From: Terriglobia bacterium
GTDB taxonomy: Bacteria > Acidobacteriota > Terriglobia > Acidiferrales > UBA7541
Direction of reading: 5' to 3'
Assembly: GCA_023512135.1 (NCBI GenBank)
Contig: JAIMAG010000004.1
Span: forward strand, 1 to 64,000
Length of the DNA stretch: 64,000 bases
Shown: positions 52,129 through 60,806 of the stretch, in pieces
Layout of the letters: each line of letters starts with the position of its first letter
How positions within the stretch are numbered: the stretch's first letter is position 1
Program-made: the position numbers and the translations under genes
Notes under the pieces: generated by a model
Told to the model about the DNA's origin: nothing
The model's input: only the letters and a program-made list of their open reading frames with translations
Databases searched by the model: none

Positions 52129-53580
52129 TCAGCTCCGCGCGGCAACGGTTGCGTTGGTCACGACGGCCGGCGGTTGCTGCTCGGCCAGCTCGGCGCGAAT
52201 CGTTTCCATGATCCGGCGGAAGCGTTCCAGGAATTCGTCGCGATTCTTGCTTGCCGAAGCCCCTACCCACAGTGCCTGACGGCCGAGGCGATCGCTCACC
52301 GGTACAACCCAGAAGCGGGTATGCACCATGTAGAAAGTCATGAACAATCCGATGCCCATCAAAATGCAGCCGGCCCACACGGCCCATTGCCCGGGTTCGT
52401 AGGCCACCTGGAGGCCGGTGTAGTAACCCATCTGCAGATCGCGGACCCGGAAGGTGTACGGCGCATCGCCCGGATGAGAAAAATCCGGGAAGCGCGGGAA
52501 CAGCCAAACCTTCCAGGAGCCGCCCGCTTTGGATTCCACCAGCAATTGAATGGCAGGATTGTTCGGCTCCGGCGAACGGGTGCGGATCTGATTCCCCACA
52601 ACCATGAAGTCCGGCACGAATGCGGCCAGGCGCACCGTCGTGTTCTCATCGAGGGCTACAGTTTGGTTCGGAGAAAGCTCAACGGTCCGTGTCTGCTGGG
52701 GCGTCTGCACGGCGGTGGCGAGCACAGTGAGTTTGGCCAGTGTGCCCGTCGAACCGTAGCTCGATTGGAAGAAACGCAGGCCGCGGTAGACCAGCGGGTC
52801 GTTGACCTCGATCTCTTTGCGCAGCACTTCCCGGCCGTCTTCCAGTACCGTCAGGTTCGTCCACCAGCGGCGCGGAGTTCCGTCCGGATAGTTTTCCTGG
52901 CCGGCATCCTCACAACGGATCGTGAAAGGCAGCCGTTGCTCGGTGCCATCGCGCCGTTCGATTCGATCGGTCTGCTCGTTTTGCGTCAGCGCGACAAACC
53001 CGCGCCAACCCCACACCCCGTCCACAATGCCGCCTGCCAGAATCAACAGCAGGCTCGCGTGCACCACATACGGCGCCAGCCGGGCCACGCGATGCCGCTC
53101 AATGTACAGCGAGCAGTCCCCATTCTTGCCAACCCGTTGGGGCTTCCAGCCGAGTTTCCGAAATGCACGCTCGGCGGCTTGGAGTCCCATTTCGACATTG
53201 CGAATGGAAACTTCCTCTTGCAACGGCAGGGTGGCCTGAAAATGCGGACCCGGACGCAGATAGGGTCGCGCAAAAAACCGCCAGGCCGTCGGGAAACGCT
53301 CCAGCGAAGCCAGAATGATGTTCAGGGCCAGCAGGGTCATCAGCGCGACAAACCACCAGGAATGGAACACGTCGGTCAGACCCCACCGGTCCAACCAGGC
53401 CAATGTTTCGGGATCGTAGGCGCGCTCGAGTTGCTCCGGGTCGGTCAGTGGGCGCTGCAAAACGAACGTGCCCGCCGCCGAGGCCAGCCCCAGCAGGATC
53501 AGCAGAACGATGCCCGTACGGACCGAACTCAACGTTCGGTAGATTGCTTGCAACATTCGGCGGTTTTCTTCGAGGGTCAT
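52129..53580 (-). CDS. resB: System II cytochrome c maturation protein ResB
   Basis: This 483-residue protein has the ResB/Ccs1 layout. N-terminal helices (SVRTGIVLLILLGLASAAGT, then HSWWFVALMTLLALNIILAS) come first, a third helix at YVVHASLLLILAGGIVDGVW, a large soluble domain, and a last helix near the C-terminus (WAVWAGCILMGIGLFMTFYM). ResB and CcsA together form the System II cytochrome c synthase. I chose ATG 53580 (MTLEENRRML); an in-frame ATG at 53757 would add 59 residues with no family support. The CcsA gene follows within 18 bases. Confidence 0.9.
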   Translation of the reverse strand: MTLEENRRMLQAIYRTLSSVRTGIVLLILLGLASAAGTFVLQRPLTDPEQLERAYDPETLAWLDRWGLTDVFHSWWFVALMTLLALNIILASLERFPTAWRFFARPYLRPGPHFQATLPLQEEVSIRNVEMGLQAAERAFRKLGWKPQRVGKNGDCSLYIERHRVARLAPYVVHASLLLILAGGIVDGVWGWRGFVALTQNEQTDRIERRDGTEQRLPFTIRCEDAGQENYPDGTPRRWWTNLTVLEDGREVLRKEIEVNDPLVYRGLRFFQSSYGSTGTLAKLTVLATAVQTPQQTRTVELSPNQTVALDENTTVRLAAFVPDFMVVGNQIRTRSPEPNNPAIQLLVESKAGGSWKVWLFPRFPDFSHPGDAPYTFRVRDLQMGYYTGLQVAYEPGQWAVWAGCILMGIGLFMTFYMVHTRFWVVPVSDRLGRQALWVGASASKNRDEFLERFRRIMETIRAELAEQQPPAVVTNATVAARS

Positions 53581-54042
53581 CTGTGTACCCCGGTTCTCGC
53601 TCGACGCTGAAAATCGCAACTCGTGTTCCACAGTGCAGGAAACGGGAAAGTCCTTTGTTTGCTTTTGATTGTCAGACGATTGCTGGTTGGGGGGATATCC
53701 CTGTGTGGGATATGACGCAACGGAGAATTTTTTAGGGTTGAATTCTCCGCATTTCATGGTCGCTCTCGGCTCCTCGGTTGTGCCGATGAGGCAGGAAATG
53801 CCCTGACCACAAAACAGTTATGGCGCCCGCGGGGAACATGCCGGCTTGGTGTTGTGCCTGCATAGTCAGAATGGGAGCCGGCCGCTGGCGAGCTGCACTT
53901 TCGTCGGCGGATTTCGGGTCGCAAAACGGGCCCGCTTCTGAAGGGCGGGTTCGAAAAAAAACTGCTGCGCGCTGGTGCACCGACTCGCGGAGAGGTCACC
54001 GTGAGTTGTGCTCGCGCTCCGCAGCATGCAAGTGAGGTTTCT
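53581..54042. other. Divergent intergenic region between resB and the zinc-ribbon gene
   Basis: About 460 bases without a supported gene. It must hold promoters for the minus-strand resB/cytochrome operon and the plus-strand zinc-ribbon/OsmC/NapC/CbcL operon. A CCCGC-GCGGG hairpin lies near 53929-53948. No clear FNR box (TTGAT-N4-ATCAA) or sigma-54 promoter was found by eye. Confidence 0.4.
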
Positions 54043-54246
54043 ATGGATCAGCGGAGAGCCTACTGTTACTACTGTGGAGTTCCGCTCACCGAGGTGGAAC
54101 AGGTCATGGCCAGCTTCACGCCCGGCTATCAGTGCCGTCACTGCTGGAACCGCATGCGCGTTACGGCGGACCCGGGTTGGCCTCCACCGAAAACCGTTCC
54201 GAAAATCGCCCAGCAACCCCATCGTTCCAAGAGGAGCGCAGCATGA
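54043..54246 (+). CDS. Small zinc-ribbon-like protein
   Basis: This 67-residue protein starts at ATG 54043 (MDQRRAYCYYCGVPLTEVEQ). Two C-x2-C knuckles (CYYC and CRHC) are about 26 residues apart, a zinc-ribbon arrangement, followed by a basic Pro-rich tail. A GTG at 54001 would add 14 residues. It overlaps the OsmC gene by four bases (ATGA), so the two are coupled. Function is unknown. Confidence 0.6.
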   Translation: MDQRRAYCYYCGVPLTEVEQVMASFTPGYQCRHCWNRMRVTADPGWPPPKTVPKIAQQPHRSKRSAA

Positions 54247-54698
54247 GTCTGTTGAATGCCTATTCCTATGAGGTCGCCCTGCAGTGGACGGGCCGCCGGG
54301 CCGGCCGGGCCACGGCGGCTGATTTTCCGGCTTTGGAAATTTCCGCGCCGCCGGAATTTTCTGGCGAGCCGGGGAAGTGGACCCCGGAGCACCTGCTCGT
54401 GGCCTCGGTAGCCAGTTGCCTGATGACTACGTTTCTCGCGATCGCTTCGCTTTCTCGATTCGACGTGGTAGCCTACCGCGCGAACGCCGTCGCGCGGTTG
54501 GAAAAGGTGCCGGGCGAGGGATACCGGTTCACGGAGATTGTGCTGACGCCCGTGATTACGGTGCACAGTGCCGACCGCGAGAAAGCGGAAAAGGCATTGC
54601 GACAGGCGGAAAAGCACTGCTTCGTCAGCAATTCGCTGCGCGCCACGGTGCAGGTCGAGCCGCAGTTCCTCGCGGCTGCGCTCGAACCAGCACGCTGA
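54243..54698 (+). CDS. OsmC-family protein
   Basis: This 151-residue protein has the OsmC/Ohr fold with WTPEHLLVASVASCLMTTFL around the first conserved Cys and KALRQAEKHCFVSNSLRATV around the second. Family members reduce organic hydroperoxides through this Cys pair, or act as thiol-dependent detoxifiers. AAGAGGAGCG precedes the ATG, which overlaps the upstream stop. It lies directly ahead of the cytochrome genes, where peroxide protection would be useful. Confidence 0.88.
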   Translation: MSLLNAYSYEVALQWTGRRAGRATAADFPALEISAPPEFSGEPGKWTPEHLLVASVASCLMTTFLAIASLSRFDVVAYRANAVARLEKVPGEGYRFTEIVLTPVITVHSADREKAEKALRQAEKHCFVSNSLRATVQVEPQFLAAALEPAR

Positions 54699-54722
54699 CG
54701 CGAACATGGGATCGCTGCCACG

Positions 54723-56177
54723 ATGGGTCTAACCGAGCGGTTCATCTCCTGGTTGCGCCCAGCCGTCTATCTGGGCAACAACGCGCTCAGTCTGCTCGGC
54801 GCTGTCCTCACCACCAGCGCGGCAGTGACCATGCTCGGCTTCTGGGCCTTCGAGCTGTTCGGTCACGGCCACGTCCATCCCTATCTGGGCATCATCGTCT
54901 TTCTGATTTTGCCGGCGATTTTTGTTCTCGGCCTGGTTCTGATTCCCGTGGGCGCATTCTGGCGACGCTACAAACTGCGCGCGGCCGGCCTGCTGCCTGA
55001 TGTGTATCCCAGAGTGGATTTCCGCGAGCCGATGTTGCGCCGGGCCGCCGGCCTGGTGGCCACGGCCACCGTGTTGAACATCGCCATCCTGGGTACGGCC
55101 AGCTACCGCGGGGTCACCTACATGGACTCGGTGCAGTTTTGCGGGCAGACCTGCCACAGCGTCATGGAACCGGAGTTCACCGCATACCGCAACTCGCCCC
55201 ATGCGCGGGTAGCCTGCGTGGATTGCCACATCGGCCCGGGCGCGCCCTGGTTTGTGCGTTCCAAGCTTTCCGGCGTGCGCCAGGTGTTCGCGGTCGCCTT
55301 CGATACTTACAACCGGCCGATTCCCACCCCGGTGCGAGAACTGCGGCCGGCGCGGGAAACCTGCGAGCAGTGCCACTGGCCGACGAAATTCCACGGCGAC
55401 AAATTTCTGGTTCGCACGAAATATTCCGAGGATGAACAGAACACCCCGCTGACGACCGTACTCGTGCTGAAAATCGGCGGTCGCACCTGGCAGGGCTCGG
55501 TGGGCATCCATGGACGCCATTTCGACGAGCAAGAGCGCGTCACCTACATCGCCACCGACGACCGCCGCCAGGTGATTCCCTGGGTGAGTTATGTGGACGA
55601 CCAGGGCAAAATCGTCGAATACACGGCGCAGGATGTGACGGTGACTGCGCAGGAGCTGGCCCGAGGCGAACGCCGCACGATGGACTGCATGGATTGTCAC
55701 AACCGGCCCACCCACATCTTCCAGCTGCCCGACCGTGCCGTCGACGAGGCCATCACCGAAGGCCGCATCAGCCGCCAGTTACCCTTTGTGAAGAAAAAAG
55801 CGGTGGAGCTGCTCACCGCGGAATACCCGGACAAGCCCACCGCGCTCGAGCAAATCTATGCCGGCCTGACTGCGTTCTACCGCGAAAACTACCCGGAGGT
55901 GTACAGCCAGCACCGCGCCTGGGTCGAGATGGCCGCACAGCAGGTGCGCGCGATCTACGACCGGAACGTCTTCCCGCACATGAAGGTCACCTGGGGCACC
56001 TATCCGAACAATCTGGGCCATATCGATTTTCTCGGCTGTTTCCGCTGCCATGGGGGCAGTCATCGCAGCGCCGATGGGCGGGTCATCAATCCCGACTGCA
56101 CTGCCTGTCACAGCATCCTGGCGATGGACGATCCAAACCCGGAAATTCTGCAGCAGCTTGGAATCGGTGCGCCCTGA
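54723..56177 (+). CDS. NapC/NirT-like membrane multiheme cytochrome c
   Basis: This 484-residue protein has three N-terminal membrane segments and a periplasmic heme domain. It has five CXXCH sites (CVDCH, CEQCH, CMDCH, CFRCH, CTACH). The first site is CGQTCHSVMEPE, a CX3CH spacing, at the position where NapC/NrfH proteins have their first heme and Met ligand. NapC-type proteins oxidise menaquinol and pass electrons to periplasmic reductases. It is longer than NapC and carries a non-heme insert (about 245-330) before the last hemes. It is followed after 15 bases by the CbcL-like gene. Confidence 0.88.
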   Translation: MGLTERFISWLRPAVYLGNNALSLLGAVLTTSAAVTMLGFWAFELFGHGHVHPYLGIIVFLILPAIFVLGLVLIPVGAFWRRYKLRAAGLLPDVYPRVDFREPMLRRAAGLVATATVLNIAILGTASYRGVTYMDSVQFCGQTCHSVMEPEFTAYRNSPHARVACVDCHIGPGAPWFVRSKLSGVRQVFAVAFDTYNRPIPTPVRELRPARETCEQCHWPTKFHGDKFLVRTKYSEDEQNTPLTTVLVLKIGGRTWQGSVGIHGRHFDEQERVTYIATDDRRQVIPWVSYVDDQGKIVEYTAQDVTVTAQELARGERRTMDCMDCHNRPTHIFQLPDRAVDEAITEGRISRQLPFVKKKAVELLTAEYPDKPTALEQIYAGLTAFYRENYPEVYSQHRAWVEMAAQQVRAIYDRNVFPHMKVTWGTYPNNLGHIDFLGCFRCHGGSHRSADGRVINPDCTACHSILAMDDPNPEILQQLGIGAP

Positions 56178-56192
56178 GGCACGCGGTACGAC

Positions 56193-58355
56193 ATGCACGC
56201 GAGGAGCAATTCGACGCCACGCTGGTTCTTCGGCTGGCTCGTGTTCGCCACCATAGCCTGGCCGGCGCTCGCGCAGGATGATGCCTGTCTGGCCTGCCAC
56301 GGGGATCGCAGCCTGCAGTCCGCATCCGGCCGGAGCATGTTCGTCGACCCGGCCCGGCATGCGAGCAGCGTTCATGGCGCGCTCGGGTGCACGTCCTGCC
56401 ACATGACCATTCGCGACTTCCCGCATCCGAAACGGATCCCCCGTGTGGATTGCTCGACCTGCCATGCCGAAGCGTCTGCCGATGTGCCGCACAGCGCCCA
56501 TGGGGTTCTGGGGGCGGCCGCCTGCCTGAGCTGCCACGGGCCGCCGCATGAAATCGGTCGCGCAGCAGAAACCTCACCGCAATCCTGCGCCACCTGTCAT
56601 GCCGATGCCGTGCAACAGTATCAGTCCAGCATTCATGCTCAGTTCCTGGCTGCCGGTGACGCCCAGAGCCCGACCTGCCAGACCTGCCATGGCCCGTCGC
56701 ACCGGATTCTGCCCGCGCGAGACCCTGCGTCACCGGTCGCGCGACGCAATCTGCCCGACACCTGCGGGGCCTGTCATGCGAATCCGAACTTCTTGGCGCA
56801 GCACCCGATTCCGTTTGCGCGGCCGATCGAATCGTACCGGCTGAGTGTGCACGGTCGTGCCGTCGCTGCCGGGAACGAACAGGCGCCTTCCTGCTCGGAC
56901 TGCCATTCGAGCCATGCCATTTTGCCCGCCCGCGATCCGCGCTCGACCATCAATCACTGGAACGTGCCGCAGACCTGTGGCGTCTGCCACACGGAGATTG
57001 CGAACACCTACAAGGAAAGCATTCACGGGCAGGCCGTCGCGCGTGGGGTGCGCGGTGCGCCGGTCTGCACCGATTGCCACGGCGAGCACACCATCCTGGC
57101 GCCGGCCGAGCCGGAGTCGCTGGTCAACCCCGCGCGCGTCTCCCGCGCCACCTGCGGCCGCTGCCACGCCGATGAGCGGCTCGCCGAACGCTACAACCTG
57201 CCGCTCGACAAAGTGCCCGCGTTCGAAGACAGCTACCACGGCCTGGCCCTGCGTGCCGGCTCGCAAACGGTCGCCAACTGTGCCTCCTGCCACGGCGTGC
57301 ACAACATCCTGCCGTCCTCCGACCCGCGTTCCACCGTCCATCCGTCCAATCTCGCCAGCACCTGCGGGAAATGCCATCCCGGTGCCGGCACGCGCTTTGC
57401 GCTCGGGCCGGTGCACGTCCGCCCCGCTTCGGCGACCGAGCATCCCGTGGTTGCCTTTATCCGCGTCACCTACTGGATTCTGATCCCGCTTGTGGTCGGC
57501 TTCATGCTCGTCCACAACCTGCTGGATTTCCTGGCCAAGCTGATACGCGGCCGGTTCTTGCCGCGCACCGGTGAGACGTTGCCGCGGATGAATCTGCATT
57601 TCCGCATCGCGCACTGGCTCACGGCAGTGAGTTTTCCGGTTCTGGTCGTTACGGGATTTGCGTTGAAATTCCCCGAGCAGTGGTGGGCGCGGCCGTTGCT
57701 CCGCTGGGAGAGCGAGTTTGCGTTGCGCGGCACCTTGCATCGCATTGCGGGTGTTGTGCTGCTGGTGTCGTTCTTCTATCACATCGCCCATCTGGTCTTC
57801 TCGCGCCGCGACCGGATCATCTTGCGGTTCCTTCGTCCTGGTCTTGAAGACCTTCGTGATCTGTGGGGCGTGATCCGCTACAACCTCGGCCGGACGCCGG
57901 AACGGCCGCGCTTCGGCAAATTCAGCTACGCCGAAAAAATCGAATACTGGGCCTTTGTGTGGGGCACGGTGGTGATGGCCGTTTCCGGGTTGCTGCTCTG
58001 GTTCAACAATTTCACGCTTCGGTATTTCCCGAAGTGGGTCAGCGATGCGGCGACCGCCATTCATTACTACGAAGCCATCCTGGCCACCCTGGCGATTCTC
58101 ATCTGGCACTTCTACATGACGATTTTCGACCCGGATGTCTATCCCATGGACATGGCCTGGCTGACCGGGCGCACCGCTGCAGAGCATATCCGGCACACGC
58201 GCCGCTTCGAGTACATTGTGGCGCTGGAACAGCAGGCGAAGCCCGAGCCGGTGGAAAAGTCGGCCGCAGAGCCGGCCGACACTACACCACCAAAGGCTGC
58301 AGAAGCACCGACTGCGGAAGCACCGGCTGCAGAGGACAACCCGCAAGGTTCGTAG
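56193..58355 (+). CDS. CbcL-like fusion: 13 c-type hemes plus b-type membrane domain
   Basis: This 720-residue protein has a signal peptide (WFFGWLVFATIAWPALAQ), then a periplasmic part with 13 CXXCH sites in order: CLACH, CTSCH, CSTCH, CLSCH, CATCH, CQTCH, CGACH, CSDCH, CGVCH, CTDCH, CGRCH, CASCH, CGKCH. From about residue 425 a five-helix membrane domain of the cytochrome b561/FdnI type follows, with His candidates in FMLVHNLLDF, FRIAHWLTAV, LHRIAGVVLL and IHYYEA. A low-complexity Ala/Pro/Glu tail ends it. The layout matches CbcL-type quinone oxidoreductases of metal-reducing bacteria, with more hemes than I recall for CbcL. Confidence 0.88.
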   Translation: MHARSNSTPRWFFGWLVFATIAWPALAQDDACLACHGDRSLQSASGRSMFVDPARHASSVHGALGCTSCHMTIRDFPHPKRIPRVDCSTCHAEASADVPHSAHGVLGAAACLSCHGPPHEIGRAAETSPQSCATCHADAVQQYQSSIHAQFLAAGDAQSPTCQTCHGPSHRILPARDPASPVARRNLPDTCGACHANPNFLAQHPIPFARPIESYRLSVHGRAVAAGNEQAPSCSDCHSSHAILPARDPRSTINHWNVPQTCGVCHTEIANTYKESIHGQAVARGVRGAPVCTDCHGEHTILAPAEPESLVNPARVSRATCGRCHADERLAERYNLPLDKVPAFEDSYHGLALRAGSQTVANCASCHGVHNILPSSDPRSTVHPSNLASTCGKCHPGAGTRFALGPVHVRPASATEHPVVAFIRVTYWILIPLVVGFMLVHNLLDFLAKLIRGRFLPRTGETLPRMNLHFRIAHWLTAVSFPVLVVTGFALKFPEQWWARPLLRWESEFALRGTLHRIAGVVLLVSFFYHIAHLVFSRRDRIILRFLRPGLEDLRDLWGVIRYNLGRTPERPRFGKFSYAEKIEYWAFVWGTVVMAVSGLLLWFNNFTLRYFPKWVSDAATAIHYYEAILATLAILIWHFYMTIFDPDVYPMDMAWLTGRTAAEHIRHTRRFEYIVALEQQAKPEPVEKSAAEPADTTPPKAAEAPTAEAPAAEDNPQGS

Positions 58356-58459
58356 TCGTCCGCCGAGGCTTTGTTTGCCGAGCTGGCCGGGTTGGCAGAG
58401 AAATTGCTACACCTTCGATGCTGAACGAATGCCGCACCGCATTGTCTGAGGAGGGAGAT

Positions 58460-58804
58460 ATGAAGCGCATAGCGACCGTCACCGCCCTGCTCGCCTTTCT
58501 TTTGATTCCCGTGCTTTTGGTGGCTGGCCCGCAGAGCAAAGGAGATGCGAAGGCTGGCAAAGAGGTCTACGACAAGAAATGTGCCACCTGCCACGGCCCC
58601 AATGGCGAGGGCAAACCGGCGCTGGCAAAAGCTTTAAAAGTGGAAATCCGCCACCTGGGCTCGAAAGAGGTGCAGGCCAAAAGTGACGAAGTGCTGGCCA
58701 AAGAAAGCAGCGAGGGCGTCGGCAAAATGGGGCCCGTCAAGGGTCTGACCGAAAAAGACATTGCAGATGTCGTGGCGTATATTCGCTCCTTGAAGAAAGA
58801 ATAA
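58460..58804 (+). CDS. Monoheme class I cytochrome c
   Basis: This 114-residue periplasmic protein has a signal peptide (MKRIATVTALLAFLLIPVLL) and one heme motif, KCATCHGPNGEGK. GKMGPVKGLTEKDIADVVAY holds the Met ligand. GGAGGGAG precedes the ATG. It is paralogous to the cytochrome at 43797-44132, sharing SKEVQAKSD and GPVKGL-type segments. It likely shuttles electrons between the CbcL-like complex and a terminal acceptor. Confidence 0.92.
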   Translation: MKRIATVTALLAFLLIPVLLVAGPQSKGDAKAGKEVYDKKCATCHGPNGEGKPALAKALKVEIRHLGSKEVQAKSDEVLAKESSEGVGKMGPVKGLTEKDIADVVAYIRSLKKE

Positions 58805-58945
58805 GCCGGGCCACCGGTCGAATCGGTTGCGGTTGGGCTGCGCCAGAGCTCGCAGTGTGCGCGCCGTTTGCCCCACGCGGCTTTGCCCGCGAAAGTCAGC
58901 GGAACCCGCTCGGCCTGTAGTGAATGTTGCTGAGGATTCATTCGT

Positions 58946-60283
58946 ATGGGCGTGGGCAGATTCCAGTGTGCAATCGAGAAGGTGCTCGGGGCGGCTGTCT
59001 CTTGCCTGATGGGGTTTCCCTCGGCAGCGGCTCCATGGCCGCCGGTACCCCAGCAGCCGAAGGAATCTTCGGTCGCCGCTTCGCCGCGCATCACGGTTGG
59101 TGTGGAACTGCGCCTGCGCGATGAGCTCCGCGACAACGCCGACCTGCAACCTGCAGAGGACTTCGAGCATTTTCTCGGCTATCGCCTGCGTCTGGATCTG
59201 AAATTCCGTCTGCTCGAGCAGCTCGAGTTGTTTGTTCAGCCGCAGGACGTCTGGCTCGCCGATGCCGATCGAGACAAAGTCGTCCACGACCTGAACACCA
59301 ACCTGCACCAGGCCTGGCTCGCATGGCGACCGACGGGCAGCGCGCGTTGGGAGCTCCAGATCGGTCGGCAGGAATTCATCTACGGCGAGGAGCGATTGAT
59401 CGGTGCTTTCGGCTGGGACAACGTCGGCCGTGCCTTTGACGGGGCACGGCTGCGCGGGCGTGCGCATGCCTGGAGCAGCGATCTGTTCTGGGCACGCCAG
59501 GTGAGTGTGCGCCGCGGCGGCGCGCGCAGTCGCGACGGGCATCTGGACCTTTCCGGAGCCTACCTGACGCGGGCCCCAGCCGACTCCCCGCGGCGCCTGG
59601 AACTCTACGGCCTGTTTCTTCGCGACGGAATGCGCACGCGCGGCGAACTGTTGCGGCAACCCGGCAGCACGCGCATCTTCACTGCCGGCTTTCGGTTCGT
59701 GCATCGCCCGGCGCGGGGCTGGCGGTACTCGATAGAGAATGCCTGGCAATTCGGCGAGCGCGGCCCCGATGCGCACCGCGCGGCCATGCTCATCCTGACC
59801 ACAGGGCACGCGTGGGAAGCTCGCGGGAAGCCGCGCTGGCAGTTGGAATACGCCTTCGCCAGTGGCGATGATCAGCCCGCCGATGGACGGGCACACGAAT
59901 TCCACAATCTCTTCCCGACCAATCATCTCTGGTACGGCTATGCGGACCTGGTCGGGCTGCGCAATCTGCACGCACTGCGCGGTACTTTCGCCGTGACACC
60001 GCATGCGAAGTTCACTGCCGAACTTGACCTGCACGCGTTCTGGCTCGCTGCTGCTCGCGGTCCGTGGAAAGATGCTGCGGGCCGGGTGCTCGGTTTTGAT
60101 CCCACCGGGCGCTCCGGCCGCGAAATCGGTCAAGAACTGGACCTGACGCTGCGACTGCCGCTCACCCGGCATCTGCATCTGCTCGGTGGTTACTCGGTGT
60201 TTTTCCCCGGAACGTTTGCCCGGAGCACGCGCGGCTCCGAACTCCATCACTTCGGCTATCTACAGACCACGCTGCGCTTCTAA
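58946..60283 (+). CDS. Alginate-export (AlgE-type) family outer-membrane barrel
   Basis: This 445-residue protein has a signal-like N-terminus, then ITVGVELRLRDELRDN and alternating strands. The family signature GRQEFIYGEERLIGAFGWDN followed by VGRAFDGARLRG is present, and it ends in aromatic LQTTLRF. AlgE-type proteins form 18-strand barrels that pass anionic polymers or small solutes. There are no polysaccharide genes beside it. Placed between cytochrome c and nrfHA it may instead be a nitrite/nitrate or redox-solute porin, which is an inference. Confidence 0.82.
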   Translation: MGVGRFQCAIEKVLGAAVSCLMGFPSAAAPWPPVPQQPKESSVAASPRITVGVELRLRDELRDNADLQPAEDFEHFLGYRLRLDLKFRLLEQLELFVQPQDVWLADADRDKVVHDLNTNLHQAWLAWRPTGSARWELQIGRQEFIYGEERLIGAFGWDNVGRAFDGARLRGRAHAWSSDLFWARQVSVRRGGARSRDGHLDLSGAYLTRAPADSPRRLELYGLFLRDGMRTRGELLRQPGSTRIFTAGFRFVHRPARGWRYSIENAWQFGERGPDAHRAAMLILTTGHAWEARGKPRWQLEYAFASGDDQPADGRAHEFHNLFPTNHLWYGYADLVGLRNLHALRGTFAVTPHAKFTAELDLHAFWLAAARGPWKDAAGRVLGFDPTGRSGREIGQELDLTLRLPLTRHLHLLGGYSVFFPGTFARSTRGSELHHFGYLQTTLRF

Positions 60284-60344
60284 CCGCTCCCGCTTCTTCA
60301 GGGATTGCTTTTTTGCAGACGGGCGTGTTAGCTAGAACGGCGCC

Positions 60345-60803
60345 ATGACCCTGCGTTCGCCCATCGTGCCGGTGGTTCTGCTGGGAGTTTCGGTGGGGCT
60401 GGCCGTAGGTGTCGGCGGGTATACGTTTGTGTACGCGCGCGGCGCCTCGTACCTGACCGACGACGCGGCTGCCTGCGCCAACTGTCACGTGATGCGCGAA
60501 TATTACGACGGCTGGCTGAAATCGAGCCATCGCGCCGTGGCCGTCTGCAACGATTGCCACACGCCGGCGGCATGGCTCTCGAAGTATTCGACGAAGGCGT
60601 ACAACGGTTTCTGGCACTCGCTGGCGTTTACCACCGGCCGGTTCCCCGATGTGCTCCGGATCAAACCGCACAACCGGCAGATCACCCAGCAGGCCTGCGA
60701 GAAATGTCATGCCAGCGTGGTGGAAGCCATGAACGGGCCGCACGCGGTGCAGGGTTCATTGCTCTGTGTTCCCTGCCACGCGTCGGTGGGACACCCGAGG
60801 TGA
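60345..60803 (+). CDS. nrfH: Cytochrome c nitrite reductase small subunit
   Basis: This 152-residue membrane-anchored tetraheme protein has one helix (IVPVVLLGVSVGLAVGVGGY) and four CXXCH sites: CANCHVM, CNDCH, CEKCH and CVPCH. The CANCHVM motif, with Met just after the His, is typical of heme 1 in NrfH. It takes electrons from menaquinol and docks to NrfA. The nrfA ATG follows after three bases. Confidence 0.95.
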   Translation: MTLRSPIVPVVLLGVSVGLAVGVGGYTFVYARGASYLTDDAAACANCHVMREYYDGWLKSSHRAVAVCNDCHTPAAWLSKYSTKAYNGFWHSLAFTTGRFPDVLRIKPHNRQITQQACEKCHASVVEAMNGPHAVQGSLLCVPCHASVGHPR

Positions 60804-60806
60804 ACT

